64,000 bases of DNA from Vitrella brassicaformis (Eukaryota > Sar > Vitrellaceae). The stretch is taken from the NCBI GenBank assembly GCA_001179505.1, contig CDMY01000263.1:1-64000 (forward strand). Reading direction: 5' to 3'. The notes below the pieces were generated by a model, which was not told where the DNA came from, did no database searches, and worked only from the letters and a program-made list of their open reading frames with translations. The position numbers and the translations under genes were made by a program. Positions 45,004-58,227 of this stretch are shown one piece after another. Position 1 is the stretch's first letter, and the number at the start of each line of letters is the position of its first letter.

Positions 45004-46070
45004 CGGCGCATAGAGACAAGCCAGGTGTACAGCACAGCTCGAGTGCGTGTTACATAAATGTTTTGGTGGTTTGGTTGAGTGACGGCATTGAGGTGACATC
45101 AGATCAGGGGTCTGTCTGTCGGTCCATGTATGTACGTACTTGTGTGGAGGTCACTGGACGGACGAATGCATTCCATGTACCCTACGCACACACAGCTATC
45201 TGGCCGGTGAGTGATAGATTAGACAGTTTGTCAGTCAGTCAGTCAGTGAGTGAGTCAGTCGACAGCCGATAAATATCGATCGTATCCTACCATCCATCGT
45301 ATAAGAGCAACACACACCTCACGTCACCCACCCCACGCATACCATAACACCACACCCACCACAAGAAACACCACAAGCACGTCATCCACACGACGGGCAT
45401 CGCATCGACGTGACGAGATACGACCACCACACACGACACGTGATGAAATTAACCACGGCATTCATCCATGAACACACACGCACGCACCCCTTATCCATCC
45501 ATCGTGCCATGCCGTGCCGTGCCATGAAATTAAAACTCACGCCACGCCCTTGCAGGGCGCGTCAAAGAAAAACGAAAACAAAAACGTCGCCCTGTCTGTC
45601 TGTCTGTCCCGTGCCCCCGATCGCTCCGTCCCTCTCAGAAGTATGTATGTGGCCGGTGTGAGTGTGCGTCCACCGTTAGTTGGTTAACAAAAACGACCGA
45701 CTAGAAAAGTTATCAATCTGTGCTCGCCTCGCCTCGCCTCGTGTGCGTGTAAGTAATGTGTGTAGACCGATATAGATAGGTAGACAGAAGGGTATGGTAT
45801 CTCTCCATGCCATGCCATGTGTACGGTACGTACCAAGAATGACTGAGTGGGCCAGTTAATGCATTGCGTTCATGTACTTAGTGTACGCAACGACCGACAG
45901 ACCGACCGACAGACGAACCGAGCCCCAATCCAATTGTCATCCCCTCACCGTACTGTCATCAGGTCAGATGTCTTCTCCCGTTCTGTTGGAAGGCGACGGT
46001 GAGCTGCTCTCAGACACCTACACACACACACACATCCATCCCATTCAAGAATATGACCACGGGAGCGTGC
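45004..46070. other. Intergenic spacer between convergent genes, simple repeats
   Basis: About 1 kb with GTCAGTCA, CACACC, ATGCCGTGCC and CTCGCCTCGC runs. I see no exon or RNA gene. Confidence 0.5.
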
Positions 46071-49000
46071 CTATTTGGTCGCCTGCCTCTTTGCCTGCGC
46101 ACGTACGTCAGGTGTGCCGTCGTCTTGTGGTTGTGCGAGTAGTATGAGTAGCTTGAGGTCCTGCTCCCCCTGGATGGCTGCAGCGATGGCCCCAGCATCC
46201 AGGTGCACCTCGCCGTCAGCCGCACTCGTGAAAGACAGCCGCACACCCCCGATCTCCAACGCCCACAATGGCGACACCGAGGCTGCCGCGGGGGCCACAG
46301 ACAGATCCTCAACCGTCATCAGCTGCACCCTGATTGATGACATGAAAGACCAGACAGAGGACCGTGCTCATCCGATCGGTGGACGCCACGCCACGCCCGT
46401 AGCTTACTACTTACCTGAGTCCATTTGTGATGGTCTCGTCGTCTTCCAGGTCTGTGCCGCTCGCCTTGGTCTCAAAATGCCTGACAGATAGACGAGATAG
46501 GTGCGCACACACGCATATGCACTATCGGGAGAGCTGTACTGTACATATGGCATATGGCTCGTGTGTGGGTGGGTGTTAGAGTGACGATACATACCTTTCT
46601 GGTTCGGATGCGCGTGCGACTGGTGTGAGTCTGAATGCGAGTTTCTGGCTGCGGTAGGTGAATGACGAGCACGTGAGGGCCGATGACGACTTCCACCCTC
46701 GCATCAGCTGCCGGTAACACGGTATCACCAAACGCACACGCACCACCTGCACAGACACACACAGACACACACCGCACACAGACAGACAGACGATAGTTGA
46801 TCAAGACAAGACGCACTGCACTGGTGCATTGCATCCCGCCTCGCAAGTCAAGTCCCTGGCTGGCCTGGCTGGTTCAGCTGGCTGACCTCGTCTTTGATCC
46901 TGATGTTCATCTGTCCAGCCCTGGGTGAGATTTCAATGCCCCTGCCGTCCTCCTTGTCCATGGAAGCGATGTAGGGTGCGTCGAACACACGCATGGCCAC
47001 GTGGAACCCCCCCTCGTGCTGGTAGCGCCCCACACGATCCAAATCCATCACATGCAGACTGCGCAGTGACACCGGCAAGGCAGTCCCCGGCTCCCACCTG
47101 ACACACACACACATGCACACAGCACAGCACAGAGAGACAGATGGCTGGTCTTCGGATGGCAGACAGACATATGTGTCGCTCGTTGCCCAACCAGAGTAGG
47201 ATGGGTGGGTTCCATTTCCAGGAGCCCTTGCTGGTCTCTATGGCGGTGACGACGGCCAGGCCGGCCTCATCCTCCACTCGGTGTGCCGTCACACCAGACT
47301 GCAGCAGTGGGGGGTCCATGAACTCAACGTAGAAGCCGCCCTTCCGACCCTTGTCGCCGTGGCGCTCCCCCCCGCTGCTGAAGACCAGCCGGGCGCACAG
47401 CCGCTGCTGGCCGTGGGACAGCGGCTCGCTCGACACCTCGTAGCTGACAGAGGGCGTCTTGATGTGGGCCGCCCGCAGCATGTCGAAGGCGGGGAAGTGG
47501 ACCACCTCATAATGCTGCATTGCAGGTAAACAGAGGGCACGAAATCTTGAGAGATTATCCATTGCCTGTCTGTCTGTCTGATTATCTTAGTCTTTTATCT
47601 ACGTTTTGTTGCTCGGTGGTGATTCCCTGTGCGATTCTGAGTGAAATGTCGAGTGGGTCCTTCTTCTTGGGCAGCGACAGGCATATGACCTCGCCGGTGG
47701 TGGCGCCCCTGGCCAGGTGTGCCGGGGGGTGGGCCTTGCCATTGACCTCGCCCACCCACATGAGCGGCCCAAGGCTGTCGGCTGGACCCTCACGAGTCAC
47801 GTGCAGCGCACCGGATGCTGCCACAGAGCACTGCAGCGAGGCAGAGGAGCCTGGGAGGCCGAACCGGGGAGTCGGGATGGGGGAGTCCACTCCACACACC
47901 TGGGGGGGGTGGGGGATGGATACGATAGATACATGGCATCATATCATCACAGAGATGTCATGTCACGTATGCAAAGCAAAGCTTGTGCGTGTTTGTGGAT
48001 CAGGCAGGGAAGGGCTCACCTGTGAAATGGCGGCGAAGTGGTGCAGCTGCAGAATGGCGTTGGCGAGAAAACCGGCAGGCCGCTGCATCAGACACACAGA
48101 CAAGACAAGACAGGACAGGAAGGCACCCACGTGCGACTCGACTTCCATCTCTGTCTGTGTGTCTCTCTCCCTCACTGCGTCAGGTTTGGGTATGGTGACG
48201 GCCACCGAGGGCGCCTTGAAGAAGTCGATGACCAGCTCCAGACATCCCCCCTGCGCCCCACACAGCTGCAGCAGCTCGTCCAGTCGGGGCAGAGTAATGT
48301 CCCCGCGGATGCGCTCATCGTCCCCGCCTCCGTCAGCTGTCAGGAGCTCCACCTTCCTGCCCGGCGCGCCTGTCATCTCCACCACGGCCAGGAGGCCGCT
48401 CCACTTACCGCCCTTGCCCTCCTTAGCGTTGGGGGCCGGCCAGCCCTCGAGGGTGAGTGTGGCGGGTGTCTCTTGCTGGTGCTTGTGTGGGTGGAGGGAG
48501 GCCTTGATGCACCACTCCATGCCGTCGATCTCCACCGACAAAAGGGGGCAGGGCAGACAGTGGTCCGACCCGCAGAGATCGAAGAAACGCTGGGCCGACT
48601 CGAACCGCAAAGACACACCAGAAAGGGTCTGAACGAAAGCAGGCATGACACGGCACAACACACATCCGTCCATCCGTCCACTCACACAGCAGATCAGATC
48701 GCTATTTGCTTTGCTCACCGGTTTGGTGACGGATGGTCCCTCGATGAGGTGCAGGAGTATGTCAAGTGATCGTCCGCCTGCGAGCCAGAGGACGTGTCCG
48801 GCGTCGCCCCCCAGGCCCCACGCACACCGGTCGCCCCGCTCCTCGTCCAGCAGTCGCGGTGGGTACTTCTCGCCGCGGACAGTGATGCCGCACGTGTACA
48901 GCACACCACTGGGGGGAAACACACACGCAGCACAGGACAGGGAGATGCCCACACGAGTGGATGCGATCCGATCCGCTTGTAGGGTGGTGTGGTGCGTTGC

Positions 49001-52000
49001 ATGGCATGCCTGGTGAGGCGTTTGAGGACCAAGTGAGCGGGACCTCGTGTGGGGTCGTTGATGTTGTGCACCTCCTCTTCCTCACTCAGCCCATGGGGGT
49101 ACAGCCGGCCCTCCAGCACACCATACCGACACTTGATGCCGCTCGTCTCCAGACGCGTACCCTTTGCCGTCACTGCACACACACACACAGAGTGCTTTCA
49201 TTGGTCTCCCTCCCTCCCCCCCTCCCCCTTGTGTCTGTCTGTCTATCTGGGCTCACATCCAGTGGTCCTCTGGAGGTCCGAGAATTCGATGCGGATCTGG
49301 TCGTCGTCGACAATGACATCCGGTCCCTTGGTAATGTCCATTGTCAGGTCCACGGCGCCGCCCTGCCTCTCTGCCTCGGTCAGCAGCTGGGCCTTGTTCA
49401 GCATGTCAGGCCGACCCACCAAGCCCCTCTCTCTCGGCAGCAGGAGGGGGGCGCACTTGGTGGTGTTGGACGACACACCGCATATCAGCGCACTGGGGGA
49501 GTCGTCCTTTGAGAAGAACAGACCGATGTGCTCGGGCGACCGGGTCGTAAGGTACAGCAGGGGCCGCAGCGTCACACCGAAGGCGTCGAAGGGCGTGCCT
49601 TGGAGGGGCTCGTCGTCAGCCAAATCCTCGCACAGAGACAGCAGCCCTTTGAGGTTGGTAACTCGCACAATGAACCGGTTCGAACTCTGAACACGACCAA
49701 TCAACACAACACACTATAGTGTGGGTGGGCATGTCATGTGTGTATGGCCAGGCATGCCGTTCCTCCCTCCCTCTCTCTCCCTCTGACTGACCTCTTCCTT
49801 GAGTTGCAGTCCTCCCTTGAGCAGGTCCAGCTGTATGGCCAGCAGTCCGCCCGTCTCCTGCGCCGCCCTCGTGAGCATCCCACGCTCGAACAGGTCAGGC
49901 GACCCCATGCAGTCAGTGCCGGGGGGCAGCACCAGAACACGCGGCTGCCCACCATTGCAGGAGGTCTTGTAGGTGATGGCCTCGCCGTCTTTGCGGCGGC
50001 AGCACTCGAGGTAGAAGGCCGCCGTGCTGTTGGATGCGCTGCCCGACTCCCCTGCCGGGCACAGCAGCGCCTGCAAAACGCTGTCGTGGAAACGGAACGG
50101 CTCGAAGTCAACAGCATAGCCCTGATAGACAGATAGACGACGGACGGAGGGAAAGAGAGGGGGGGGATTCAGAACAGAACACGAGTGTCGGTTCGTCGTG
50201 GTTGCTGTCCGTGTGGGTGTGTGTGTCTGTGTGTCTTACGGGCATGCTTGCGCGTGCAATGAGGTCGTAGTTTGGAATGAGCAAGGCGAACCGACCAGAC
50301 ATCTACACACACACACACACACAATCAGTATGTGACAGCAAGTCAAGTCTCCCGCGTTGTCCTGCTCTTGTCTTGTTGTGTGTCCCCTCCCTCACCGCCG
50401 AGTCTTCCACGAGGAAGGGCCCGGGTATGATGTGTGCCGTCATCTCGAGTGCGCCCTTGTTGCCCTTGGCCACACTCTCGAGCGCATCCGCGTCGAAGAA
50501 GTCACGCCGTCCGTCAGTGCGGCTGTTGGAGAAGATGACCACGGGGGGATATGGCTTGGAGCCCATCTCCGCCACCAGACTGAGGGACGACGCCTCATAC
50601 GCCGCTGTGCCGTTGGTACTGGCCTCCTTGCTCCCTCGCATCTTGTCGCCCCCCGTGTCGTCTCGCTTGAGCAAGTAGAGTGCGGCCATCTTGGTCTCGC
50701 TCTTCTGGTCCCCTCGTGGACAGAGGAGCAGCTGCAGCTCCCTGGGGAGTGCGAAGGACTTGCTGGGCAGGGTGAGGGAGGCCAAGCCTCTGGGGGCGGG
50801 GGACGGCAGCAGGTCCGAGAGGTGGATATGCATGGCTGGGAGGCTGAAGGCCGCCGACTGGATGGCCGTGCCCCGCAGACACGCAGATGAGAAGTCGCTG
50901 AAGTGGGGGAAACGCAGCTTGAAGGACGACCAGCTGCTCCGCCCATCCACCGACTGCTCCAACACACACGCACTCCATGCCCGCCATCCCTGCCCTGCGT
51001 GGTTTGGTGTGTATTGCGACTTCACCCACCTTGATGGTGGGTCCCTTGATCATTCTGATCTTGATGGCAAGGCACCCCCGCGCCTTGGCAGCGATCGCCT
51101 CCAGGTGGCTGCCAGTGAAGTAGTCCACCCTCGATGGCTCGTCGGCAATGAGTGTCAGCGGCGGCCCCCCCGACACGTCATCCACCTTGGCTATGAGGGT
51201 GACCAGCTCGCTGCCGCCGCTCGTCTGGGTGATCTCCAGCACCGCCTTGTCTTTGTCCTTGCCCTGGCCTTCGCGGCCTCGTGGGTAGAGGACTGCCCGC
51301 ACGTATCTGTCGCCCCACTGTAGGGGGGTGGCCGGCTGGAGCGAGTCGCCGGGGCGGCAGTATGACAGCAGCGTTGGGAAGGCGTCTACCCTCAGCTCGA
51401 ACGTGCACGCCTCCTGCAGCATAGCATAGCATGACGGAGCAGATACCATACCAACCCGTTGATCCAACCCACGATTGTTCTGTGTTTGTTGTCCCGTATG
51501 TATCACCTGTATGTTCTCGAGCACGACAATGGACGGCGCCCTGACGACGGTGAGGTGCATCAGCAGGGCGTCGCCGGCCTTCATGGCCGCCTTGGCAAAC
51601 TGCCGCCTGTCCACCTGGAAGGGCTCAGCACTGGGGAGGGGGGGCGAGGTCCGGCCGGCCGCCTCAGCGACGAATACGACGGCGGTGCCCTTGGTGTTGG
51701 TGGCCTCGAGTGAGACGACAGGCCTGCCGTCGCCCCGGATGCCCTTGGGCCTGAGCGTGGCGACACAGGGGGTCGGTGTGGATGTGATGGGGACGGAGAC
51801 CATCTTGTCGTCGGCCTGCGACACCATGTCGATCAGCGACACGTCCTCCCAACGAACCACATACTGGGTCAGAGGCACACCCTGGTTGACAGTGACAAAC
51901 ACATCACATACAGAGAAATAAAGGGGAACCTCATCTAACTATCTTGTGCATGGTTGGTTCTGTCGCTCCCTTTCTTCCTCCGTCTTTCTTCCCTGACCTC

Positions 52001-52518
52001 AGCAGTGTGTGTGCAGGAGACCCTGGGCCCCTTGAGCAGCCGCACAGTGACCTCGACATTGCCGGGACTCTCACCCATGTCGAGAGTCGTCTTGGCATGC
52101 ACACTGTCAGCCCTCGTCAGGTCGCCCGATGCCATCTCCGTCGACTGCCCGCCGCCAGCCTCGGCCTTGAAGCTGAGGGACCCTTCATACTGTGTCAGCC
52201 GCACCACCGACACCGACACAGCATGGGTGGACGACGCCGACAGGCGGACGATAAACCGGTGTCGGCAGAACTCGATGGCCGGGCTGTCGATGGTCGAGGA
52301 CGACCGGGACAGGTCGAATGAGAGCTGGAAGGACTGCTCCTCCTGACACACACGCGCAGACGCACACAGACGAGCACAGCTTATCTTCTGTTGTGAGTCA
52401 TCTTCAGTGCCACATGCACGTGCATCTGGCCCACCGCTTTGTGTTTGATGATGGCGTCTATGCATTCGAGGGCCTCCTCACGCGAATCAAGTGCCTCCAG
52501 GCACAGAGGCAGCACCAT
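46071..52518 (-). CDS. Large protein of about nine repeated ~130-180-residue modules, unknown (possibly MATH-like)
   Basis: Treated as one gene because exon follows exon with only short introns, but it could be more than one. Start ATG 52516-52518: VLPLCLEALDSREEALECID. The modules then follow one another. Each has a beta-rich first half, often with a P-R-G or P-x-G turn (YVRAVLYPRGREG, LLCPRGDQKSE, LLCPAGESG, RLYPHGLSEEE). Each closes with a helix and strand of the form G-x-L-x-x-x-x-x-x-K-G-P-x-h-x-V: RGCLAIKIRMIKGPTIK (51030s), TTLDMG plus VTVRLLKGPRV, GALEMTAHIIPGPFLV, GGLLAIQLDLLKGG, GGAVDLTMDITKGPDVIV, GGCLELVIDFFKAPSVAV, LDILLHLIEGPSV. Exon ends often fall at module ends. The last exon stops at 46071-46073 after KRQATK. 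The layout recalls MATH/TRAF-type beta sandwiches, unproven. Function unknown. Confidence 0.55.
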
Positions 52519-52705
52519 CGCCTTGTACACTCAAGCTCAACTTCAAGTCAGCCAATCAGCCAGATCTCTCATATAAACCATGCTGCTCAGTCAGCGAACC
52601 GTCAGCAGTGGCTTGGCCGAACGGGAAGAAAGAACATGAGCTCGCAGAGCTCGCAAAATTCTCGACGGTCACTCCCTTCCTTTGGTCGCTTCTTTCTTCG
52701 CTGCG
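52519..52705. promoter_or_regulatory. Divergent promoter with doubled AGCTCGCA box
   Basis: This 187-bp spacer lies between the module protein (minus) and the MAPKKK-like gene (plus). Two boxes occur: AGCTCGCA at 52639-52646 and AGCTCGCAA at 52648-52656. An ATG at 52637 overlaps the first box, but the ATG at 52706 splices in frame to the next exon and is preferred as the kinase start. Confidence 0.5.
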
Positions 52706-55700
52706 ATGTCCTCTGCGGCATCTCCAGCGGCTCTCCCTCCAGGAGGGCTGCCAACTTCACCAACGCGACGGAAATACAGAGCCCATACGGCCAATCCATC
52801 GGTCAGACACACACACTGCTGCCATGCTCTCTGACAATGTGTGTGTTCCGCTGCAGACATCTCTGTCCGCTGCTGCAGCGGCAGCCGCCAGCTCGTATGT
52901 GGCGATTGAGACCGCCCCCCCGCCGAGACCTTTGACACCGGGCCCTCCACACGGCGGCAGACACAACGACATGTGGGGGCAGGGCGCACCCCGGCTGAAT
53001 CTGTCCAGCGACCTCCTCAGCGTCACGAGCATCGGACAGAACAGACAGACCCTCTCGCCCGCACCGCTGGACCTGTCGGCGGCGTTCAGTTCTCCGCTGG
53101 TGCTGTCGTCAAGGCGCAACGACAAGGCGGCGCACTTGCCACACATCGACCTGGCATCGCTGTTCCCGGCACACAGCGCCAGCCACGCACTCTCGCCAAT
53201 GACCAAGACCAAGACCACCAGGATGCCGCCGCAGTCACCATCGAGAGGTGACTGACGATGGGATGCATTCATGTGTGTCTCCTCCCTCCCTGCATGCCAT
53301 GCCATGCCGGTTTGGTTTGGTCATTTAGTGTATCGTGAGCACCGTGATCTCCGCACACTTGACGCCCCGTCCCCTTTCCCCTTCCCCCCCGCATCTCCAG
53401 CCGCCAGGACCACCTCGCCCTCCAGCAACACCAGGACTGCGCAAGGGGGAGCAGCAACAGCAACATCCGCTGCTGCATCCAGCCCGCCCCCCACCAGCAG
53501 CAGCAACGTCGAGATGGTGGTCGTGGGCGTGCGGCCGCCGCCAAACCCTCCACCATTTCCACACGGCCAGCCCCAGGGGCGGGCGAGGAGATATCACCAG
53601 CCTTTGAGACACTGCAATGTGGAGGCCACCAAGAGCCCGTCGGGTGGCGTCAAGGCTCTGTCTGTCAAGCCCCTAGAGAAGCACAAGGCGGAGATATGGG
53701 CTTTCGCCAAGTTCATGGCCCTCTTCAAGAACAATCCCTTCGACAAGGCGGGCAAGGGTGGGCGGCTTGGCAAGGCGGCCAACAAGCTGTTGCTGCCGCC
53801 AGGAGCAGCGGCGGGCAAGAAAGGCAGCGGGGGCCAGGCAGGTTCCGGCGGCAGACCCGACAGGGCGGCGGCTGGCTGGGTCAAAGTGCTGCAGAGCGCG
53901 GCCATGGAGGGCAAGAAATCCTCGGGGGACTCAAGCACATCCAGCTCCTCCAACCAGACGCCCGTCTGGGGCTCCTTCCAGAGCAGCCAGGGGGGTCCCG
54001 CGGCAGCCAACAAGCCTCCGGGCATTGCTGTGGGTGTGCTGGAGCAGCCCACGAGCGAGCCAGGCACGCCAGTCGAAAGGGAAGACCAGGACACCGTATC
54101 GTCGTCCGGTCCAGGCTCACGGCAGTCGGTTCAGTCAGAGCACAGGAGCAACAAAGGCTCAAGGACGCCCCCGCCACGTTTCAAGTACTCGGACATCTCT
54201 ATTAGGGAAGACCTCTCGGAGGCCGATGTGTCTGATCTTGAAGAGAGGAATTCTGTGATTCTGTTTGCGAAGCACCTGCCGATGGCCTTGTCGATGATAA
54301 GGGAGGGCAAGACAGCGAGGAGCGACCGCCATGCGGGAGGAGAAAGCAGTGGCGGCAACGACGATGTGGACGAGGAGCAGCTGTTCAACATATTGGATCT
54401 GCTGCAGACCCACGGGATCGACGTGCGTCAGAGCCTGTCGGTCTTCACCTCCCAGTGGGACGACGACACACACGCCAGGGGCAGCTTCGTCTCCGACTGG
54501 AACGACTGCATCTCACAGAGGACCTCACTCTACCCACTGGAGGAGGAGGAAGAACAGGGCCAACAACACAACGACAAGGACGAAACCCACGAGGATGACA
54601 AGACCCAATCGGACGTCGACAGGGATGCATTCTTCTACACAGCACGTGAGGGGGGCCTCCCCGCCGCCGAGTCTAACCACCCTCCAGAGGAGCCCGTCCG
54701 AGGTGAGCGTCGCAGCTGGGTGCCGCCACCTCCCCTGGTGACCAAGCCTGACCAGGACGGCTCGTCCTCATCGCCCAAGGACGGCAGCGGCAGTCCGGGG
54801 GTGTCTGTGCCAGCAACGCCCCGCCGTCTGCGGGGACAGACCATCAGCTGGCTGCGAGGAGACACTATCGGGGTGGGCTCACTCGGCAGAGTCTTCCACG
54901 TAGGTACAGAAATCAATCTACCGCACACATGAGTGACAGACATCCAGGGAGGGAGGGCACTGGGGACGGACATAACACGGGTCCGCTGTGTTGTGTGCAA
55001 TTGTGTGAAGGGTTTGAATGAGAAGACCGGTGGCACGTTGGCTGTCAAGGAGGTCCTCATCGACCCCCACAGCGAGGAAGACAAAATGTTCGCTGAGGTG
55101 GGCACGCAGGCAGGCTGGCAGGCCGGCGGACACGCCACAAGACGAGTGAGTCTGTGCGGTTGCGTGTTGTGTGTGTGCAGGCCTTGCAGCACGAGGTGTC
55201 GCTGCTTGAAGACCTGCAGCACGAGCACATCTGTCACTACTATGGTGGGCCAGCAGGGTTGGACAAAGACACATTCACAAAGGAAAGTGTGTGTGTGTGT
55301 GTGTGTGTAGGGAAGGACATCATAGGTGACCGTTTGTATGTGTATCTGGAGTACATGCCGGGCGGCAGTGTGGCGGCGGCCCTGGAGCAGTTTGGGGCCT
55401 TCGACGAGTCCCTCATCGCCACCTACACCAAACAAATACTCATGGGACTACAATATCTACACAACAAGAACATCATACACCGGTGCGTTCGAGTTGGTTG
55501 GGCAACGCAACCTGACCTGGGTGTGTCTGTCTTGTGTTGATGTATGTGTGTGTGTGTGTGCGTGTGTGTTGGTCCGTCCATTCATTCATTCAGTGACATC
55601 AAGGGTGCCAACATATTGATAGGGCTGCACTGCACCGTCAAGCTGACCGACTTCGGATGCTCCAAGAGAAGCGAACACTCTATGGCACAAACCATGAAGG

Positions 55701-56161
55701 GCAAGCAACACACAACAAACAAACGACGCCAAATGAGACATGGTGCCCCGTGTGTGTGTGTGCAGGCTCGGTGCTGTGGATGGCGCCCGAGGTGATGAAG
55801 GGCGGCGAGAAGGGCTACGGGCGCAAGGCGGACATCTGGTCGCTGGGGTGCGTCATAGTCGAGATGGCCACCGCACGGCACCCTTGGGAAACGGACACCT
55901 TCAAATTCGACAACGAACTCGCGGCCATGTTCAAAATCGCCATGACACAGGCACGCGTGTGTGTTGCAGACAGACATTCATTACATGGCTCGCTCTCTCT
56001 CTCTCTCTGTGTGGGGAGTGTGTGCAATGCTGCAGGAGACACCGCCCATTCCGTCTCATTTGTCAGTGTGTTGCCAGGATTTCCTCAGCAGGTGTTTCCA
56101 GCGTGACCCCGAGGCAAGGCCAGAGGCGGCCGAGCTGCTTGAACACCCATTCGTACTCTGA
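52706..56161 (+). CDS. MAPKKK-like Ser/Thr protein kinase (STE11/MEKK type)
   Basis: A Ser/Thr kinase of the STE group with a long regulatory N terminus. The first exon starts SSAASPAALPPGGLP; a long Pro/Ser/Gly-rich region follows, with a helical block around FKYSDISIREDLSEADVSDL and an acidic stretch near 54540-54600. The kinase domain begins at about 54850: GVGSLGRVF (glycine loop), LAVKEV with the catalytic Lys, HEVSLLEDLQHEHICHYYG, LYVYLEYMPGGSVAAAL, then HR-DIKGANIL split by an intron (55483/55594), TDFGCSKRSE, SVLWMAPEV and ADIWSLGCVIVEMATARHPW. The end is RCFQRDPEARPEAAELLEHP and the stop is at 56159-56161. All catalytic residues are present. Upstream and downstream partners of the cascade are not in the window. 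Introns carry CA and TG runs. Confidence 0.88.
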
Positions 56162-58227
56162 ACAGCAGACATGAATGACAACACACATACGTACACACAG
56201 ACGTACAGTGAGTACATGGACAGCTCGATCGATTGTTCTGATATCCCCTGCATGCCATGTGTTTGGGCGGGCGATCGGTGATCCACGCCATGAATATTTA
56301 TCGGCTTTCTGTGGCTGTTTTGCTGTCTTTATCGGCTCCTTTTCCTTTCCGTGAGGGTGCGTGCGCGTCTTCGTGAGTGCATGTCTGTCTGTCGAGTGTG
56401 AGCTGAGCCCCCACCAGTAGTGTAAGGGCAACAGACAGACGGACAGCTCTGGAATGAGCGGACGGATGGATGTAGGACCCGACCCACCCGATCTGCTCGG
56501 AATACATGTGTTGGATGGATGGATGCTGGATGCTGTGCTGTCCCTTTCCGCCTCGTCTCGTGTCAGTTCATTTCGGTGCAAATTCGAAATTCGATATGAG
56601 CAGGTAGGTCCGGTCCACCCACCCCACATGCACATCACGCACACACTCATCACAGCACCTCCATCCCTTCTCTTGCCAGGGCCAACCAAGATCCCCAGCT
56701 CATGCTCCTCCTTGACGGCCGCAAGCTGGAGAGACGACCAGCCTACGGCAACCAAGGAGGCAAGCAAGTCAGAGAAGTTGGTCGGCTGTGTCAGTCACGA
56801 GGGCACTAAAGGCGTGCACATCACATCCCATCATGTCTGTCGGCATGATCATGATCAGCGACAAAAGCAAGCAAACGCCATGGCTGGTGCAGACACCGCA
56901 CCCACACAGCAGCAGAGCATAGATGGCATCGCATAGGTGTCAGTCATCAGAATGCCGCTTGGTCCGGTCAGGTCATGCGCAACGTCATAACGATACATAC
57001 ACACACCAGACTGGCGGTGTGTGGCTGTTGGTGGACTTCCCGTGTCCTGCAAACTCGCCACACACCGACGGCACCGCACACAATCAGCGACACACCACAT
57101 CACATCAAGCATGCCACACACACAGGAAGGACACGTACACGACACGACATGCACTGGACAGACATAATAAGGGAGACACCCACCCACCCACCCGCTGGTT
57201 CTTCTCCCCATCCGACTGTTGTCTGCACAGCGAGCGATCTCTCTCTCTCTCTCAATTCTCTCTCTCTGTGTATGTGTGCGTGACTTATAAATGGCCCCAA
57301 TCGGTGCATCCATCCATCCATCCACCCCCGTGTGGGTGACGTTGGGGGTCTGTCTCTCATCTCAGTTTGCTATGGTCGACGTCATGTCGGGCAAAAAAAT
57401 GTCACTCATCGACGTCACTGGTCCGTCCCCACACATGTACCTGTCTGTCTGTCTGTCTGACTGTCTGTGTGTCTTGTATGAATGGATCAAGGCCGTCCGT
57501 CCGTCCGTCCGTCCGTCATCGCTCCCTTCCAGCTAGCTAGTGGGTCTGCCTATACACACCCGCCCACCCTCACCATCCACCCCACCAAAATGAAGGTCAA
57601 GTCCGTCCTTCACGGCCACACCGCCCACTCCCTTGGCACCCAAACAGCATCCACACCACACCACACCACACATGAGTCTTTCGTCCATCCATCTGTTGTC
57701 TCCGGCTCACGCCCGCGAGACTCCAGCGAACACCATCGATCATCAACCACCAGCACCCCTTTCCTTTCGTCTCTGGCTCCTGTGCGTGCGGCGTGGCGTG
57801 CGTCCATCGAACACATTTATCACATGCATCCATCAACCAGCACCAGCTCCCTGCATCGTATCGCCGTGTATGCCGCTATGTCTGTCTGTCTTTCTGTCTG
57901 TCTGGCTGTATGGAATATCAATTGATATGTAAAGTAAAACGAGAGAGACAACAGTGAGTGAGTGAGTGAGTGGGAAGGAGAGAGAGGAGAGAGAGCGAGG
58001 GAGGCAGGCATGTATGTATGCAAGTGAGCAAACAGACGTCTCCCGTCACGGGGAGCTGAAATTCTGTTCTTGGGTCACTCACTCACACTGACGTACGCAC
58101 GCACATCAACACAGCACGTCTTCCAGACACACCCCACACGGCAAGGAGCAGCAGCGGAGCACCGGCCATCGATCACCAATCATCCATCCATGCTTCCATC
58201 CAGCCAGCCATCAACAAGCCCCCAACG
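56162..58227. other. Long intergenic spacer, two weak exon-like islands
   Basis: Mostly simple repeats (ATCC, CTGT, CA, GAGA). Two islands on the plus strand look exon-like: near 56689-56760 (after an acceptor, ANQDPQLMLLLDGRKLERR) and near 57364-57420 (after CTCAG, FAMVDVMSGKKMSLIDVTG). Neither links to a convincing gene, so none is called. Confidence 0.4.

Noticed and set aside
47520-48632. Long open frame on the plus strand (370 residues)
   Set aside because: It is antisense to the module-protein exons, whose frames show repeated motifs and splice sites; the plus frame is low-complexity and has no family features.
52637-52705. MAPKKK start at the ATG at 52637
   Set aside because: Its frame does not splice into the following kinase exon, and it overlaps the promoter boxes.
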